Source of the DNA: Acidobacteriaceae bacterium
Lineage (GTDB): Bacteria > Acidobacteriota > Terriglobia > Terriglobales > Acidobacteriaceae
Direction: 5' to 3'
Length of the DNA stretch: 64,000 nt
Assembly (NCBI GenBank): GCA_903642235.1
Contig: CAHJWL010000001.1
Location: 62,001 to 126,000, forward strand
The notes below the pieces were generated by a model. That model did not search any database. It was not told the DNA's origin and worked only from the letters and a program-made list of their open reading frames with translations. Below are positions 61,275 through 64,000 of the stretch, in pieces (position 1 is the first letter of the stretch; each line of letters begins with the position of its first letter). Both the position numbers and the translations under genes were made by a program.

Positions 61275-62019
61275 TCACCGCGATGACGCGGCTGACGGCG
61301 GGAGGGCCTGTGTGGCGGCGTCCTGATGAGACGGCGGAACAGAGCGAAGGCTGAAGGTGGCAATGGCGGCGGGGCTGGAGTTCGTACGCACCTGGAGAGT
61401 GCCGAGGGCCTCGGTTGCCAGGGGGTCTGGTCACGGAGCCGGAAGACGAGGATGCCGGGCTGGACCTCTTTGGCAGAGAGCAGGGCAAAGCCGCCGGTCT
61501 GCTGACGGAGATGCAGCTGTGCGGCGGTAGATGAGGCGAGCGCAGAGGTCGGCAGGGCGTTGGCGAGCGCGGGAGAGCTTGCCTGATTGAAGGCAGCAAG
61601 CCAGGCGTAGAGGAGGCGGCCGGCGGGGGTGTCGGGGATGAGTCCCACCTGATCGCCGAAGCGGGGCAGGCGAACGAGGAGGGTGGGATGGACGGAGCTG
61701 ACGTGGTCTCCGCGGCGGGCAGGCGCGGGGGCGTCGGCGGGGTCACCGAGGACGATGGTATCGACCTGGTCCGGATCGTCCTTCTCATCGGGGGCTGGGG
61801 CGGCTCCGGGCGTAGCGCCGGCGGAACGGGCGGGGCCGGAGTTGCCAGAGGTGAGATGAGTCTGCCGGTTCTGCCCCAGAGCATAGAGGACCGAGGAGAG
61901 CGCAGCAAAGGCGCCACGGTGGCGAGCAGGAGAGCTCCGGGGCGCAGCCGCTGATGGCTGGTGAGATAGAAGCTCGGAGTGAAGGAGATTGGAGCTGCGG
62001 TGGGGAGGGGCGGCTGCAT
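61275..62019 (-). pseudogene. Membrane-anchored protein gene broken by two apparent frameshifts
   Basis: Frame one runs from ATG 62019 (MQPPLPTAAPISFTPSFYL, then RPGALLLATVA). Near 61930, protein-like sequence jumps to another frame (AFAALSSVLYALGQNRQ, later LIPDTPAGRLLYAWLAAFN, LHLRQQTGGFALLSAKEV and GILVFRLRDQTP). Near 61425, at a run of five C, it jumps to the third frame (LATEALGTLQVRTNSSPAAI) and stops at 61275. Each jump needs one missing base. The rebuilt protein has one TM helix and a domain resembling the non-catalytic region before some acidobacterial serine hydrolases; this match is from memory. A sequencing error is equally possible. Confidence 0.55.
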
Positions 62020-62329
62020 CAATGGTCCTTAGGTGTTCCCGGGGCAGCTGGCTGATAGGGTGGCTGCAAATAGTCCACAGCGATAGTTTAGACGGGCTGG
62101 CGATCTGTGGTGTCGGTCGACCTGGCGTGAGGGACGCGGCCGACGAGGATCTCGCGGGTGGCGTCGACGGGAAAGCGGGTTAGGACAGAGGTGTTGACGC
62201 GCTATTCATTTGGGTGTGGCTCCATAGACCGGTAACTCGAGACCGGTAACTCACGACGGGGACTCACTGCCATCAGGGATCGACTGCGCAGTCCGTTACC
62301 CGACTGAGCGAAGGACGGAGGCGGGACGT
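62020..62329. other. Intergenic region with a 12-bp direct repeat; no gene seen
   Basis: GACCGGTAACTC occurs twice at 62227-62238 and 62241-62252, about 80-100 bases before the phosphatase start. AAGGACGGAGGCGGGAC directly precedes ATG 62330 and may include the ribosome-binding site (GGAGG). Apart from these nothing distinctive was seen. Confidence 0.5.
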
Positions 62330-64000
62330 ATGGAGCAGGGCGTGCGTGAGGGTAGAGTGAATCGGCGATGGTTCGTCAAGGGTGCGGCCGTGGCAGGGGC
62401 GCTGGCGTGGGTGTCGGGTTCAAGGGCACTGAAGGGACAGACGGCCGCGGGCGGGTACGCGCACGGCGTACCGTTTGTGGTGGATCCCACAGTGACGGGG
62501 TTAACCTCGACAGAGATGGCGGAGGTGTTTGTGGTGGATGCGGCGAGGACGGCGCAGTTACAGGCAGTGGTGTATCCGCAGAGCGTCGCATCGGGAGATC
62601 CGCAGACGAATGGGATCGTGCTTTGGACGCGGATCGATCCGACACAGCAGGGCGGGGTGACAGCGGGACAGGTCGGCTGGCAGATTGCGTCTGCGGCTGA
62701 TTTCTCGGCAGCATCGCTGGTGGTGGAGGGGATCGCGCAACTTGATCCGGCAAAGGACAATACGGTGAAGCTGCCGGTCTCAAATGGGGCGCTGCTGCCT
62801 TATACGGGGTACTTCTATCGCTTCGTCTATAACGGCGTGGCGAGCCGGACCGGGCAGTTCAAGACGCTGCCGGAGAAGGGTGCGAGTCTGGCGCAGATCC
62901 GGCTGGGGTATGTAGTCTGCCAGGACTTCGGCAATGGATACTATACGGCGCTGGCGCATCTCGCAGAGGAGCAGGTGGACTATGTGGTGCACCTGGGGGA
63001 TTACATCTACGAGACGATCTCAAGCGCGACGTTCCAGGGTGGGCCGGTACGGCCGGTGCCGCCGTTTCCGAGCGGGTCAACGACGGTGCCGCAGAACGTG
63101 GACGACTACCGACACCTGTACAAGGTGTACCGGAGCGATGTGAACCAGCAGGCGGTGCATGAGCGCTTCGCATACATCCAGCTGTGGGATGATCATGAGT
63201 TTGCCAACGATTGCCATCAGGACTTTCACCCGGATGACGATACGGCACCCAGCACCGCAACGACGCCGCAGCCGGCACTGCGGCAGGCAGCGAACCAGGC
63301 TTGGAGTGAGTACGGCCTGGCGGATGTGGCGTTTGATCCGAGCCAGGACTGGGAGCACTCGATCCAGGTGTACCGGACGTTCGCGTTTGGCACACTGGCG
63401 GAGCTGATTGTCACGGATGAGCGGCTCTATCGGGACGGACCACCATGTGGGAGCAGCGAGTTTGGCGGACGGTACTTCTCGCTGGGATGCGGCGAGATGG
63501 GCGACAAGAACCGGACAATGCTGGGGCTCGACCAGAGGGCGTGGTTTCTGAACCAGGTTCAAACAACGCAGGCAACATGGAAGCTGTGGGCGAACGAGGT
63601 CATGCTGATGCAGCTGAAGGCGGGTCCGGTGTATGTGGACCTGGATCAATGGGATGGGTACCAGCAGGAGCGAAACCTGATCCTGAATGCGGTGAAGCAC
63701 GGAAACATCAAGAACTTCGTCGCGCTGACAGGGGATCTGCACACCTTTCTGGCGGGATATCTGAAGACTGACTTTGATAATCCATTTGAGCCGCATGTCG
63801 GAATCGAGCTCATGGTGGGATCGCTGACATCGGCAAACTTCCGGGAGGAGATCGAGTCGGCGGTACATCTGCCGAGCTCGCCGGCTCCGGCGAAGATGAT
63901 GAAGGTATCGCCGGATCTGCTAAGCCCGGTCGTTCGGACGGCGAACCCCTGGATTCAGTTCTTTGACTCATCGACGCATGGCTATGGAGTCTTGACGCTG
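62330..64000 (+). CDS. Tat-exported PhoD-like alkaline phosphatase, 3' end outside window
   Basis: The frame is open for 557 codons to the window end. A twin-arginine signal (NRRWFVKGAAVAGALAW) is at the N-terminus. A Fn3-like domain comes next (VYPQSVASGDPQTNGIVLWTR), then the PhoD metallophosphatase core: CQDFGNGYYTAL, HLGDYIYE with Asp224, WDDHEFANDC with Asp287-Asp288-His289-Glu290, and GDLHTFLAG. PhoD enzymes use Ca2+ and Fe3+ to cleave phosphate diesters and monoesters in the periplasm or outside the cell. The C-terminal end is missing. GGAGG lies upstream of ATG 62330. Confidence 0.9.
   Translation, partial: MEQGVREGRVNRRWFVKGAAVAGALAWVSGSRALKGQTAAGGYAHGVPFVVDPTVTGLTSTEMAEVFVVDAARTAQLQAVVYPQSVASGDPQTNGIVLWTRIDPTQQGGVTAGQVGWQIASAADFSAASLVVEGIAQLDPAKDNTVKLPVSNGALLPYTGYFYRFVYNGVASRTGQFKTLPEKGASLAQIRLGYVVCQDFGNGYYTALAHLAEEQVDYVVHLGDYIYETISSATFQGGPVRPVPPFPSGSTTVPQNVDDYRHLYKVYRSDVNQQAVHERFAYIQLWDDHEFANDCHQDFHPDDDTAPSTATTPQPALRQAANQAWSEYGLADVAFDPSQDWEHSIQVYRTFAFGTLAELIVTDERLYRDGPPCGSSEFGGRYFSLGCGEMGDKNRTMLGLDQRAWFLNQVQTTQATWKLWANEVMLMQLKAGPVYVDLDQWDGYQQERNLILNAVKHGNIKNFVALTGDLHTFLAGYLKTDFDNPFEPHVGIELMVGSLTSANFREEIESAVHLPSSPAPAKMMKVSPDLLSPVVRTANPWIQFFDSSTHGYGVLTL

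Noticed and set aside
1..64000. Prophage, insertion sequence or secondary-metabolite cluster
   Set aside because: No transposase, integrase, phage structural gene or large biosynthetic enzyme was recognised; the lone P450 is not enough.

Overview
The window looks like a piece of chromosome from an acidobacterium of the Acidobacteriaceae/Terriglobia type. This is inferred from gene content and style and was not tested by any search. The signs are high GC (roughly 60-65%), a very large TonB-dependent receptor with an N-terminal carboxypeptidase-regulatory-like domain (Oar type), many small dispersed repeats with the core GATCCCTACGGGATGACA, Ala/Pro- or Gly-rich extensions on translation proteins, and the order ispE, tRNA-Gln, prs, rplY, pth, rpsF, rpsR, rplI. 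No transposase, integrase, phage gene or CRISPR array was seen.

Left part (1-13 kb). A DoxX-like gene cut by the window edge is followed by a YjbR-like gene, a tandem array of the GATCCC repeat, a histone-H1-like Lys/Ala protein and a DUF2256-DUF3253 protein. Next is a tightly overlapping three-gene leftward operon (outer-membrane barrel, small cytochrome c, di-haem cytochrome c lipoprotein) behind a readable promoter with a palindrome inside it. A cytochrome P450, a catalase-fold haem protein, a small secreted protein and an epoxide-hydrolase-like enzyme follow. tyrS and the next gene share a conspicuous AT-richer block across their junction.

Middle part (13-30 kb). rnr, a DUF1772 membrane protein, a perfect 28-bp palindrome, a TIP30-like reductase, a YggX-like protein, tRNA-Pro(GGG), a GH18 chitinase and a bifunctional Rel come first. 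An aromatic amino-acid run follows: an aromatic-rich leader peptide with a strong hairpin, trpB, a tandem repeat, trpA, aroQ, aroF and tyrA. It meets emrB head to tail; emrB is divergent from a MarR regulator, with a perfect inverted-repeat operator between them. ilvA (with ACT domain) comes next.

Right-middle part (30-45 kb). Cupin, ddl and ychF are on the minus strand; a Tat-exported TIM-barrel protein and a DUF4142 protein on the plus strand. A decayed vapB antitoxin carries two in-frame TGA codons. asnS, a second TIM-barrel protein, an SGNH hydrolase, a pseudokinase-TM-SPOR fusion, dps, ggt, a manganese catalase and a DUF1810 gene complete this part.

Right part (45-64 kb). The ispE-to-rplI housekeeping cluster includes tRNA-Gln(TTG) and a broken half-copy of it. 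It is followed by a CPA2 antiporter and a probable polymer-uptake locus: TPR protein divergent from the TonB-dependent receptor, GH20 hexosaminidase, DUF1080 protein. A membrane-anchored gene is then broken by two apparent single-base frameshifts, and a Tat-exported PhoD-like phosphatase runs off the window end.

Together the genes suggest a soil heterotroph that degrades chitin- or GlcNAc-type polymers and carries layered oxidative-stress defence (two catalase families, Dps, YggX).
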